Positions 47,205-58,998 of a DNA stretch of 64,000 nucleotides are shown piece by piece. Origin of the DNA: Pampus argenteus (taxonomy: Eukaryota; Chordata; Actinopteri; Scombriformes; Stromateidae). Both the position numbers and the translations under genes were made by a program. Below the pieces are notes generated by a model. The model worked only from the letters and a program-made list of their open reading frames with translations, was not told the DNA's origin and searched no databases. The DNA lies in assembly GCA_036937835.1 (NCBI GenBank), contig CM072863.1, forward strand, positions 7,216,501 through 7,280,500, in the 5' to 3' direction. Within the stretch, counting starts at the first letter, position 1, and each line of letters starts with the position of its first letter.

Positions 47205-47277
47205 GGGCCAGTGGCGCAATGGATAACGCGTCTGACTACGGATCAGAAGATTCTAGGTTCGACTCCTGGCTGGCTCG
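47205..47277 (+). tRNA. tRNA-Arg (anticodon ACG), copy 1
   Basis: A 73-base gene with no intron. The acceptor stem pairs GGGCCAG with CTGGCTC plus discriminator G. The anticodon stem TCTGA/TCAGA encloses loop CTACGGA with anticodon ACG, read as inosine in the mature tRNA and decoding CGU, CGC and CGA. The A box TGGCGCAATGG and B box GGTTCGACTCC are intact. The T stem carries a U-G wobble (CTAGG/CCTGG) where the human gene, as I recall it, has a C-G pair. A short T run (TTTT at 47280-47283) follows as RNA polymerase III terminator. Confidence 0.97.
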
Positions 47278-47563
47278 GATTTTGTTACCATCCTGAACAT
47301 GAAGTGTAACATTATTAGTCATCAAGTCAGGCTCAGAACCGATGGGATCTGTGAGATTTAAGTCAACAGCATTTTGTTCGTTTTGTTTTGTGCAGGCTAT
47401 TAAAATGAATATGGTATCACCTGTACATTCAATGATGAAGAGAATATGTAAGCATGCCAGTCAGCTCCCTTTGGGTGCACATTCACTCGTTCTCATGAAA
47501 AACGTTCCCTTAATAATAAGATCAATTGTCGCTGTTAATCACAGTCAATTAAGACTAACTCAT

Positions 47564-47636
47564 GGGCCAGTGGCGCAATGGATAACGCGTCTGACTACGG
47601 ATCAGAAGATTCTAGGTTCGACTCCTGGCTGGCTCG
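47564..47636 (+). tRNA. tRNA-Arg (anticodon ACG), copy 2
   Basis: Identical over all 73 bases to copy 1, including the T-stem wobble, with intact A and B boxes. TCTTTT follows directly as terminator. The 5' flank GTTAATCACAGTCAATTAAG is closely shared with copies 3 and 4, part of the duplicated unit. Confidence 0.97.
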
Positions 47637-48027
47637 TCTTTTCATGTTATAGCATTTAACAGGCATCTAGTATACTTGTGTCACTGAAAGAATCACGTTT
47701 ATATAGCAGGTATCAATTATTAATGTCACTGACTAATGATGATACATTTGTCAAAAAAAGCATTTCTATTCAGATGTTTGAGCAGGGAGAATATTAGTGT
47801 TGTGTGTGTAAAGCTATGGCTCAATGGAAGTAGTGAACAGACTGCCTAAAATAATGGGTTTGTTTTCATTTTCAGTTTTCTGTTAATCATCATGAAATAA
47901 TTGCAGATACGAACTAATGGCTTAATGTTCTGTGTGGAAAAAGATAGTTGTTTGTTGTGATGTCTTAGCTGGTGTTTCTTTTTGTATTTTATTTTCTGTT
48001 AATCACAGTCGATTACGGTTAATTGTA

Positions 48028-48100
48028 GGGCCAGTGGCGCAATGGATAACGCGTCTGACTACGGATCAGAAGATTCTAGGTTCGACTCCTGGCTGGCTCG
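48028..48100 (+). tRNA. tRNA-Arg (anticodon ACG), copy 3
   Basis: Identical to copies 1, 2 and 4. It is preceded by GTTAATCACAGTCGATTACG, a variant of the shared 5' flank, and followed by TCTTTT. The flanks have diverged noticeably while the gene has not, which implies selection or gene conversion on the gene itself. Confidence 0.97.
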
Positions 48101-48592
48101 TCTTTTCGTGTTCATATAGCAGACATCCAGTATCAATGTCACTGACTAATGATGATACGTAGATAAAATACATTTAAAGGCTCAATTTGTCAAACTAAGC
48201 ATTTCTATTCAAGATGTTGGGTGCTGGGAGAATATTAGTGTTGTGTATATGTAAAGCTATGGCTCAATGGAAGTAATGAAGAGACTGCCTAAAATAATGG
48301 GTTTGTTTTATTTTCAATTTTCTGCTAATCATCATGAAATATGGACCTGGACCCATGAAATGGACCCGGACCCGATGGGATTTCAGTCTATTCACTTCAG
48401 ATCAATTCACTTTGTTTGTTTGTGTAGGTTATTAACATGAATATGGTATCACCTGTACATTTAATGATGAAGAGAATATGTAAGCATGCCAGTCTCCCTT
48501 TAGCTGCACATTCACCCGTTCTTATGAATACTTTTCCCTTAATAATAAGCTGAATTGTCCCTGGTAATCACATTCAATTAAGGTTAATTAAA

Positions 48593-48665
48593 GGGCCAGT
48601 GGCGCAATGGATAACGCGTCTGACTACGGATCAGAAGATTCTAGGTTCGACTCCTGGCTGGCTCG
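48593..48665 (+). tRNA. tRNA-Arg (anticodon ACG), copy 4
   Basis: Identical to the other copies, with the shared 5' flank form GGTAATCACATTCAATTAAG and TCTTTT after the gene. It lies 1029 bases after copy 2, the same distance as between the flanking unit segments at 47407 and 48438, so it arose with them in a tandem duplication. Confidence 0.97.
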
Positions 48666-48779
48666 TCTTTTCATGTTCTGGATGCATCTAACAGGCATCC
48701 AGTATACTTGTGTCATTAAAAGAATCACTGACTAATGATGATACCTAGACGAAATACAACTAAAGGCTCATATTGTTTG

Positions 48780-49240
48780 TCAACTCTCTCAAAGCAAATA
48801 TATCATTTAGTAACTTGACTCACTTTGAATACTTCAGTAAATTGACCTCTGGGTGGCAGCATAATCACGTATCAAGGCTTTAATGCCTGGAGTGTTCACA
48901 GTTTTTTTTTCCAATGTTCAGATGCATTGCAGCCGACAACAATTCAACTATCACATTAGCATTTTTTAATACTATATTTAACACAAGACTGCTACAGCAA
49001 GGCACTGAGGACAGATTTTACCTGAGGGTTTTCTGCTCACACAATCATAAAGCTGTGCGCTAATGAAGAGAACTGGGTGCTGGGTGAACAAATGCAGAAG
49101 CACATAGTTTTTACTCCATAATCAGTATGAAGTCACATGAGAAGTGAAGCTCATGAAGTGTACAAATAAAGGAAGCAGATATCAGACACAGAGAGTCCAA
49201 ACTTTGTTACAGTGTCCTGTAACATATTTGTCATGCAGAG
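48780..49240. other. Unique spacer interrupting the tRNA block
   Basis: Sequence between the last A module and the degenerate B module with no counterpart elsewhere in the block. It contains the weak CTCF-like match at 48846-48860 and no open frame of note. It may be an insertion or the remnant of a deleted unit. Confidence 0.4.
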
Positions 49241-49891
49241 GTTCAATTTGTCAAACAAAGCATTTCTATTCGAGGTGTATGAGCAGGGAGAATATTACTG
49301 TTGTGTGTTGTATGTAAACCTATGTCTCAAGTAGTGAACAGACTGCTTAAAATAATGGGTTTATTTTATTTTCAGGGTTTTTTTTTTATCATCATGAAAT
49401 AATTGCCGATATGACATTATGGTTCTGTGTTGGAAAAGACAGTTGTTTGTTGTGATGTCTTAACTGGTGTTTCTTTTTATTACAGTAGTTTCTTTTCAGA
49501 CACTATGAATTTACTGATTGTTTGAACATTTTTGAGAACAATTTGGAACATTTGCTGTTTTGCAAACTGAACGTTTTGGTGTTTAAAGCCCCATAACTGA
49601 AAGCATTGGCATTTTTCGCTGCTCTTACTGCACCCTAGTGCTTAAAGATTTTAAATAGATCTGTAAAAATACATTTCCGCTATGCAATTAAACACACAAA
49701 AGAATTTTCTTTCTCTACACAACCACACAGATTTTTTTCCCCTCGCTTCTACAAATACATCCGATGCCTGCACATTGTCCCCTTGGGAATGCTGCTGGGA
49801 CGGTGGTGGGCGTGGGGATTTCTCCAGTGACAAACACAAAGTTCCAGGAGCTGAATGAAAGGGGGCCACAACACTCAAGTGTGTGTGAGAT

Positions 49892-51149
49892 ATGAAGGAC
49901 ATGGCTGCAACACTGCTAACTGTGATGCTTGTGATGACCTATGTCTGTGAGGGAGGTGAGTGCGCCTTTCTGAACTGATATTTCATGACAAAATGCAACC
50001 TATCAGCTATTATATAGGACATTAATGCATCTGTGTCACCTGTTTATGTAATATAGCGCTGCTAAGAAAATCAACTGCATCTGACTTCCTTCAAAAAGTA
50101 AGAGCAAAGCGTGCATCCGAGTGTTTTCCTGGAGGGTGCAGCACAGAGGAAAGTGAGGCTGAGGAGCCAGTAGAGGTGGACATAGAATATGTAAGTTCTC
50201 ATTATTTGTGTTTTTTTCATTATATGCGAATAAAGGATTATCTATTGAAACAATGCGCCAGAAAACATATTTAATAGATGTAGCTTTATATTTATTAGTC
50301 CCTAAATCAAACCTCCTAGAAACCAGGACATATTGAGATCCGAATCCTGGAACTGCTGCACTCATGATAGATAACATGATTATTTCTTTAGTTGGTTCAT
50401 AAGAGTAGTGATTAAAGGCAACAAAGACTAGACTAAATTATCTTCACACAGAATTCCTCTCTGCATGTTCTCATTTTTTTTCTCCAAACAACCTCAATGG
50501 GAAATTTTCATTTAAAAATGGGCCAAGATTCAGTCCTGACCATGGATAAAGACCATGTCCAAAGTTTTAATTTGAGAGTTGAGAAGCCCTCCTCTGTTCA
50601 ACAGGGATAAAGTGTAACTCAATCAAGCAAGTCACTGAGGCATTTACCATTACTGTGTTCTTACATACCAGGCTTGCAATCTGAAGAGTGAAGGCAGGCC
50701 ATTAACATTGACTTTGTTACTTAGTGCACCTGCTGCTAATATCAGATGACCAGCATGAAAGCCAGCAGAGAGGTGGAATGTGATCAACAAGGATTTCTGT
50801 CACACTGTAGCACATTTAGGTACATGTTGTTTTGCAAAAAGCCATAAACTCTTTATGTTTAACTTGTGGCTACTATTTGAGGCCTGTTATTGTTGTGTAT
50901 TATGTACTGAGTGTAGTATGTATTGAAAAAGTACAAAGCCTCATTTACAGGAGGAGAGATCCAGCCTGCTGTACAATGGTGGTGCTCCTCAGATTGGAAT
51001 AAACTATGTAAGTTGTAATTTTAAACTTAGACTTGACTTCATAATGTCATTTTGAATGATGTGTGTGATGTTCAGTATTTTCACTTCTGTTTTTATTGCA
51101 GAGCCCGGGAGGAGAAGCTGTGGTGACGGATGAAGGATCTGGGATGTAG
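49892..51149 (+). CDS. Unrecognised small secreted pro-protein (100 residues)
   Basis: I do not recognise this gene. Four exons with consensus splice sites and matching phases: 49892-49955, 50057-50190, 50951-51007, 51102-51149. Residues 1 to about 21 form a signal peptide (hydrophobic LLTVMLVMTYV, then CEG). A short pro-segment, LLRKSTASDFLQKVRAKR, ends in a furin-type RAKR site. The mature part begins ASECFPGGCSTEE, with two cysteines four apart, then acidic sequence (EAEEPVEVDIEYEE) and a Gly/Ser-rich end; no membrane segment. An in-frame ATG at 49901 is an alternative start. AATAAA at 51563-51568 would close a 3' UTR of about 420 bases. Possible readings: a degenerate vitamin-K Gla-type peptide, a ucma relative (UCMA lies near CCDC3 in human and has ASNFL before its own KR site), or a disulfide-ring peptide hormone. 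None is established; the gene model is firmer than its function. Confidence 0.7.
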
Positions 51150-51589
51150 CCAAGTGGGAGAGCACAAGATGTGATGTTGCTGTTGGGTTAAAGGAAGCTC
51201 GAGTTTCCAAAAAGCATCGTAGAGCGACCTTGTTTGACTGCATATCAATGAAAAACAAAGAAATATGAACACAACTACAGAAATAACTACACTAAAACAA
51301 AACTAAAACATAAAGCATGGTTAATTTGCATGCATAAATTACTTAAGTTAAAAGTTGAAGTTAGTGAGAATGCTTTCAGTTTCAGAGAAAACTCTTGTAA
51401 ACACTGTTTCAATATGTAACCAAATCTTACTTTCTAGCGTTTAAAAAGTACATAGATATGTTAATTTTGTAGTATTACAGCTAATATTTGAAAATATATT
51501 TGACCTACCATGAAGTGTATGTTCACATATTGAGTGTGAAATAATCTTTATATGACCATTTTAATAAATGTATAAAATTTGAATGTTTT

Positions 51590-52690
51590 TTTCCTTATTT
51601 TACAGTAAATGACAGATACACATGGGTGATAAATTAAAGGGAAACTGTGTAACCTGTAACATACAGTGTCTTAGTAAGACCTTGGGCTACCATGAGCCTT
51701 CAACACAGATAGGGATCTTCTGAAGATTGTGGACAAACCTCTATATCGTCCTTTGTTCTGCTGTTTGGACTTGTGTGTCTTGTTTGCTACTGCTGTGTTG
51801 CACCAGTACTTGTATTAGTTAATGTGTCCATCTAGGGGTTAAAACACTCCAGGGATTTAGATCTAGCTCAGTTATTTGGTAGGAAACAACTCCCTAATGC
51901 AGGAACTTTGGATGTTCTCTAAACTAAATCTATATTATAATTTGTACTACTACTACTTTGAATAACGACATGTGCTGTCAGATTTAGTCATTTAATGCTT
52001 TGGAATAAATGTTGGTGGGAGTAAAATGTAAAATTGTCTTCCCGTGTCACATGCTGATCACGGGCTTTGGTGGTCACTTTCTCCTCGCATATCTTCTGTA
52101 CTGATGACCAATGAAATGAATGAAGGGTGAAAATACACAGATTTTGGGCGTTACTCTTCTATTTTTATGGCTATCTTACTATCTTACGATATTTTCAAGT
52201 ATGAGCTCCATTTGATGTGATAATTTGATGCCATGCGTTAATAATTGCAGCTATTCACAGAGACGCGGAAGGATACTGCCTCTTTAATGTTGCCTTCATG
52301 GACTCACTGCAAACTCCATCTGTTGAAGCCCTAAATACTCTAATAACAAAATGCACCAGATAAAATGGGCCGGGTTTGGATTATATTTTAGTAACACGAG
52401 TTACTCTGTGCCACGTTATCCTAATATAAGTTGTTGCCACATAGAATAAAAATAAAAATGGCACGTATATATTTAAAACACATATTTTGTGAATTCCTGC
52501 GTTTATTTACTTGTATAGCACATTTCATACAATATGTGTCGCTGAAGGTGCTGCACGAGAACATTAAAAATAGGTAAGAAACCTTAAATACATTTAAAAT
52601 TACAAAACGTTAAGATACAATAAATATAAGCTAATAATAAATGTAAGATATTTAAGTTTTAAGATATGGTATATATTGTACACACCTCAC
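51590..52690. other. Intergenic spacer before vamp3
   Basis: AT-rich sequence between the poly(A) signal of the small secreted gene and the vamp3 promoter. I see no coding, RNA or transposon feature in it. Confidence 0.45.
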
Positions 52691-52739
52691 TTGTCCCATT
52701 TCCTATAGCACCGGAAGGCATCATAAGAGCCGACGGCAG

Positions 52740-55700
52740 TAACTGTTACGGCTTGACACTTTAGCTTTAGCTAGAAGGAACAGCGGCGGTGTCGATTAAG
52801 GATCTTTCTTTTCACAATGTAAGTACAATATTTCAACCAAAGTTTTTTTTTTTTTTTAATTATTTCAATTTTGTTTGACGTATGCGACCTTCCGGGTAGT
52901 TTGGTGAAATTGGATCACAGCAACGCCCAAACTTGGCTATTAGCATGCAACAAGTGCCCATACGCCAAGCTAGCTGTAGCAACGTTAAAGTGGAGCTGGC
53001 GCACTTCTAAACGTCTAAAACTAACTTTGTCAATGTTTTATTGCTAGTTAAGTAGATACTTACAGTAAAAACATACATGGGAGACTTGTCCAACTTCTGC
53101 AGCTACCTGAGCTGTGGTGAGAAGCCGACTTTCCTCTGGGTTAGTTGACCTAGCTACTTACTACGTGTAACGTATAGCCCACATACAGCTCAGAGCCTGC
53201 TGAAATAATTGTGTTATTTAGTTAGCCGCGGTTGTGCTAACATGTCAACTGAAAACAGTGAATGTTTTGATGGCTAACTTATTATGCGTGGTTAGTTGTT
53301 CTTTATTGAATAAGTAGGTAACAATTGAAAGTAGTGTAAATAGGACGTGAGTGATGTTTATTTTTATTTACTTTGGCCACGTTGCAATAGAAACACAAAA
53401 TAATCCTAATTTCTTTTAAAACACCCTTGTTCTCTCAGTTCTGTTTACATCCCCCATCAATTCATCTTATTTTCCCCCACATTACCAACCTATACAGGAA
53501 GCCTGCCTGAATAATAATATACCTCAAGTCAAAATGTTGACATTGCTTAGTGCTAGTGGTATGATGTACAATACAATCACAGCACATGATACACAACACA
53601 TGATCTGGTTGAACAGAGTGAGTTAATGAAGTGATTTGCATTACTGAAACAAAGTTATTAAAGTATGTTTATTTATGTAGAATGAAAAATGAACTTTGGG
53701 ACGTTGATTGTTAAGTTAAGGGACAGTTGAAAGTGGAATTCAGGACACTGAGAACAAAAGTTGATTTCAGGCTGTGGTCTGAACCTGCTAATTTTCCATA
53801 AACCAGCTAATTTTCCATGCTTGACAATACTTTCTTCACTTCTGCAATGGAGTAGAAGAACTATAAATTCATATATCTCAATATTGTTTCTGTTGGGATT
53901 GATAAATAAGTAGTATTTGATATAGCATGTAAGATAATAGCAAATACACTTATATTTATCACTTTCCCAGGAAGAAATGGTCATGAAGAGGTTGTTTCGC
54001 CACAGTTTGGATGATATGGCATGAAGAATGATATATCACATGGGGCAAGCATCACGCCACTGTGGACCTATGCATTACACATTTTTGTGGTTAATAAAAA
54101 CAAACACATCTAAATAAAATGAACTCAGACTTAACATAAAAAGTGAAGCTCTGATATATTTTTGTTGAGATGTACATTAAGTGAAGACAAACCTTATATA
54201 AACGTCAAAATTAATAATTTTTGTGTCTCTGGAAAACCAAATCACAATTTATTTTAAATGGAGTATTTAAAAAGAGGTCTAAATTTTAACATAGTGACTT
54301 ACAAATATCACTATAACCGAAGTGGCAGTCACTAATCGTTTTACACAGCAGACATTTTGTCATGTAAATTCAATGCAAAACTGATTATTGCAGTCCATTT
54401 ATGTCATTATGTCTATTTTAGGGCCTTGGCTCACATCACATGGCTTACAGGGTTGTGTAAATGTTATTAATGCATTATTAAATACACCTGTGTGTTTTCT
54501 GTTTGACAAGTCAAAGTCTGAATCCTTTCAAACCATATGAGTCTTACTAGTTTTAACTTTTTCTGTATTTACAAATGGATAAAATAACTTAAGCTTAAAA
54601 TATCGAATCACCTAGTGTTTGCTAAGAATGCAGAAACAAAATGACATGAACAGCATTGTATATAAAATGTTAATTATATATATCTAACACATTCAAATAA
54701 CAGCAGTTGCTTACTGTACTTCAGCGGCTACGTGCTCCAAATACTGATGAAGCTGATTCACTTTTAAGATGGTCAGATTGAAACAGTGATATGGTACGAA
54801 TCAAAGTTCAGCTGATAGTAGCTATATTATTTCTCTAGAGATGAGTGTCTTTCTCTGAATGCACACACCGACTGCAAAGAGGACATTAACCAGAGAGCAG
54901 ACATTTAATTTTGTTTAACGCAGCTGCTCTAATCTGTAGCCAGTGATGTCATTTAACGAGTGAAAGTGACAGTCAATGTAATGATTCTTAATGTTATTGG
55001 TTACGCCTGTGCCTTTCTTGCTTTATTATGTCATAAATGTCTCTACAACAGAAGATTTTTTTAAATTCTTTTCTGCTAAGAAAAAGGCTTAATAATAATC
55101 ATGGAATGAAAAAGTGACTATATTTATCAATAACAACTATATTGTTTTCCACATGGCAATAAAGTGAAACAGTTGGTATGTTTGACAGATACATGTATCA
55201 TAAAGATATCTGACTGAAACCCACCACATACTGACGATACATCCCAAAAGACAAAAACTACCTGAGTTAATGTTAAACTCACTGAGGCAATCTATCGTTT
55301 CTCAGTTAGGTTTAAGTTGAAACGATGTAATGCTGTCAGCTATTGTTTACCTCCGGTAAGATTCTCAACTCAGTTGGCCTTTCTCAGAAAAAGTAACTGA
55401 GACTGAGTCATTTGAAACTACAAATGGAAATAAATGATTGTGCCACTCCAGTATTCCAGTGAATGTCCTGTATACCCCAAAACAGAAATGTAGATTAAAA
55501 TTTGTGGCTGTTGAACATATTTGCTGTCATGGAGCATAATCTTTCAGAATTAGCCCACCTATTCACCATTGTTTGGGTTCAGTGTTTAACTTCCGTTTGG
55601 AAGGATTTACGTCATGGCTTGTTTTTCTTCAGGAAATGAACTAAGTTAGGCTTACAAACATCCATCGGTGCTGTTTCCAGTGTGTTGCCTGTGATGTGTT

Positions 55701-58700
55701 CCTGTGTTGTTTAAACTTAGACTATTGAATTTAAGTATGTTTTAGTACCTAAATTGTAGATATAAATACAGATGTATTCTCTGCTGTGTGGCAAAGTGTA
55801 GCCCAACTGATATGGGATTTTTTCCTAATACCATTTCTAGGCTAAGTAGGGTTTGGTTTTGTTAATTCACTGGACTTACTTGGCAAAGGAAAGTCTTTCG
55901 TATAGGCTGTATCCTCATCTATAAATACCCACTGGCTACTATATTTTTTTATAAACAAATATACAGTATGCTTAAAATAAGCAGTGTGAGCATATTTTCT
56001 TCTCATTGGTTTAACCTGGAAACTACTTAGTGTTGTCCTTCTCTACTGCCAGGAAAAATAGAGAAATTGAATTTGTAGGGACAATATGTTTACATGTGAG
56101 TAGGTATACATGAGCATGTTTACAATAGAGGTTTGCAAGGAAAAGGAGTGATTTATCTACAGATGTCTTGGCTGTCTTTTTAATGTGGGCTGGGTGTGGT
56201 AAACTGCTACACTGGCCTCTTTTACTCAGTCATACACATGTGTAATGCTTACAGTTTGGTGTGACTCTTTCAGCATTTCATTATCAGAAGTCTTAGTCAT
56301 GATAGGTGGGGTCACTGCAGAGCAATGCTGTCTCAGGACAGATGGTGGCAGTAGCTAACCACTGTTAAAGGAGCTGCTGGGACAACGTATGCATATCAAA
56401 TATAGGAATCCTAAATAAATAATAGGCATAAAATAGACATGTATATAATTTTCATGTTTCAATTTCCATGCTTGATTTCTGTGTTTAGAACAGTTGTTAT
56501 AAAAGAACAAACTTCAGAAAATAAAAATGACATTATGTCCAAATTAGACAGCTGTTCATTTTTCTTCTCTGGGTTTTTAACCCAGCCCTCTTGGAGCAGC
56601 CACATCATTGTATTGTTGTGTGACAGTCTAGTAGCAGACATTTACCTAAGACAGAGAGTTTATTGGTTTGATTTAGTTTTATTCACAGTGACTTTGGCTG
56701 TGATTTGATACTGATGGGTAGCTGTGTGATGGGTCAGAAGCTGTAGTGTGAGAAGAGCCTATTTTTTTGCAATTGTAGTTTGGCTGTTTCCGCTTATTAA
56801 TAATCACCAACAGTTTGTATATTACATACATGTGTCCTGACATTGTTGATTGAGGTACATGATAATCAAAATTCATTTGTTGAGAAATGTTACAGGAGAC
56901 TCAAGTATTCACTAAATTCTCATCTTTTCACCAGGTCAGCCACCGGTCCAGATGGTTCTGGCCCAGGGTCAAGCAACAGGCGGCTGCAGCAGACGCAGGC
57001 CCAGGTCGATGAGGTACGATACTCTAACATCTGATTACTGGAAGATTACCAGTTGGGAGTATCTAACTAGTCTACCTTTCCCAGCATACATAAATTGCCT
57101 CGCCTAACCTGTTTTTTATTATTGAACTCCACTCTTTCACTGTTGTTGGACACACTGTATGACTCTGTTCTTCCTTGATGTCTCGAGCAGAGACTTGCAT
57201 AATCCTTGGCAGCACTGTCATGAATCACCACAATGTGGAAACGTTCAACGTCCACATGTCGGTGCACATGTCAGAACATTCAGAACATTTGTCTGCAGAT
57301 TTCAGAAATTATATTCCAAACCATGTCAGTGAGGCTTCAGGAAAAGGTGACTGCCAAGTCTCACTCCTCCCGTGATCTCACCATTAATCCCATCTACTGC
57401 CCCCTTGAGATTGGCCCCTCCTCCACAGAACTTTAATCTTAGCGTGTCACACAAAGCTTCTGATTGGCTGCCTGAAGTTTATATAATCACTGTCTTCATG
57501 GTTATGTAAGACATGCATGGGCCTACACACTCTCCACCCTGCTGCTCTGGAGGAGGGGCAGTAGACGGGTTTGTGGATCAGTGGAACATGTGGGTTATGT
57601 GTATCCTCTGATAGTGTGTGTATGCACACTCATGCCTGTCTGATTCTAGGGAAACTCTTATTTACTCAGGTGTATATAGTGTATATATTGGTATGCTCTC
57701 TCTTGACTGATGGTTGTGAGGTAACAGATCTGGAGACTATTCAAGACTTTAAAACATTGTCATTTTATATATATATATATATACTATATCTATATCTGTT
57801 CTATATTAATTATGTAAGAATTGATATGTTGATATGCAATATCTGACTGTAATGTAGGCAGTGTTGTATTGATCATGATGATCACGCTCTATATTCAGAT
57901 TCAGTACATCAAGGAACAGGCAAATAAAAAGTAATGACATTAAAGCAAGTGTTTTGATGTGTGTGTTTGTGTGTTTGTGAGTAGGTGGTGGATATAATGC
58001 GTGTCAATGTGGACAAAGTGCTGGAGCGTGACCAGAAGCTGTCTGAACTGGATGACAGAGCAGACGCACTGCAGGCCGGAGCCTCCCAGTTTGAGACCAG
58101 TGCTGCTAAACTGAAAAGAAAGTACTGGTGGAAGAACTGCAAGGTGCCTAAATATAGTTTGGTTGAAAAACGCACCCCTCCCCACTCAAAATAATAAAAC
58201 TGCTCTTATTGATTTTCAGTTGAAATGAAGAAACTATAACTGGTCTGAAATAGATTGTTTGACTAACACATATACATTTATCACTTATAATAGTGAACTG
58301 CAGAGAAACAAATTGTTAAACAAAAAGCATAAATCTTCAAAATGCCAACAGATTTTTCTTGAATAACACACCTTGGGTCCAGTTAATGAACGTTGCTTTA
58401 CCTTTTTACCCTTTCCAGATGTGGGCCATCCTGATAGCTGTCATGGTGATCATCGTGATCATCATTATTAGTGAGTATCAAGCCTGTGGTTAGTGAAACC
58501 TGTGATGTGAGCACTGTTTGTTGCAAACTTTTGTGAATTTTGCTACTTCAGATAATCTAAATAATCTTTGGGATTTTAATGAGTTGCAACTCATAGCTCT
58601 TAATGTAAGGTTAACTTTTGCTTACTTGTGCTATTTCCATTTTTAAGAGTGTTCCTAATTAGAGAAACTAATTAAGTATTTTGTCTAAAAGTATTTACAA

Positions 58701-58741
58701 AGTTCTTACCAACTTCATTTCCAGTTTGGAGTTACTCTTAA
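52740..58741 (+). CDS. vamp3: Vesicle-associated membrane protein 3 (cellubrevin), v-SNARE
   Basis: Coding pieces: 52817-52818 (AT only), 56935-57013, 57985-58143, 58419-58470, 58725-58741; exon 1 starts near 52740 (estimated, 5' UTR). This gives 102 residues (human VAMP3 100). The order is a short Gly/Ser/Pro-rich head (1-14), the R-SNARE motif from NRRLQQTQAQVDEV with zero-layer arginine 42 (VLERDQK), the basic juxtamembrane KRKYWWKNCK (71-80), then one membrane anchor MWAILIAVMVIIVIIIIIW (81-99) and the tail SYS. NCKMWAI and the very short tail mark VAMP3 rather than VAMP2 (NLKMMII) or VAMP1. The protein is tail-anchored in recycling endosomes and secretory vesicles, and pairs with plasma-membrane syntaxin and SNAP23 or SNAP25 for fusion. 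The start codon is interrupted by a 4.1-kb intron. Confidence 0.95.
52819..56934 (+). other. vamp3 intron 1
   Basis: About 4.1 kb between the AT and the G of the start codon. AT-rich with few microsatellites compared with the camk1 introns. No coding frame with support and no RNA gene was recognised. Confidence 0.5.
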
Positions 58742-58944
58742 AACAGCAGCAAGAAGAAGAAGAAGAGGAGGAGGAGGAGGAGTGGAGGAAACAATGAAGA
58801 AGAGGAGAGTAGCAGTGTGCATAATTAATGTCTCGGAGTAAGAGGTCACATAATTACTGGCTACTGAGCTCCACAACATGTTTCCCCTGCAGGGGGTTTC
58901 TTCATTCCTAGTACTGGATTGCTGTGTGTGTGTGTGGGTGGGTA

Positions 58945-58998
<54 letters not shown>

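Larger units (their letters stand above)
47278..49495 (+). repeat. Tandemly duplicated spacer block carrying the tRNA-Arg genes
   Basis: Three spacer modules recur. Module C: 47407-47560 and 48438-48590. Module A, just after a tRNA: 47641-47700, 48107-48180, 48671-48770. Module B: 47751-47994, 48190-48346, 49250-49490. C copies are 1031 bases apart. The last B copy (49250-49490) is not followed by a tRNA, and about 480 bases of unrelated sequence separate it from the preceding A. The copies differ by scattered substitutions and indels, so the duplication is not recent. Confidence 0.85.
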
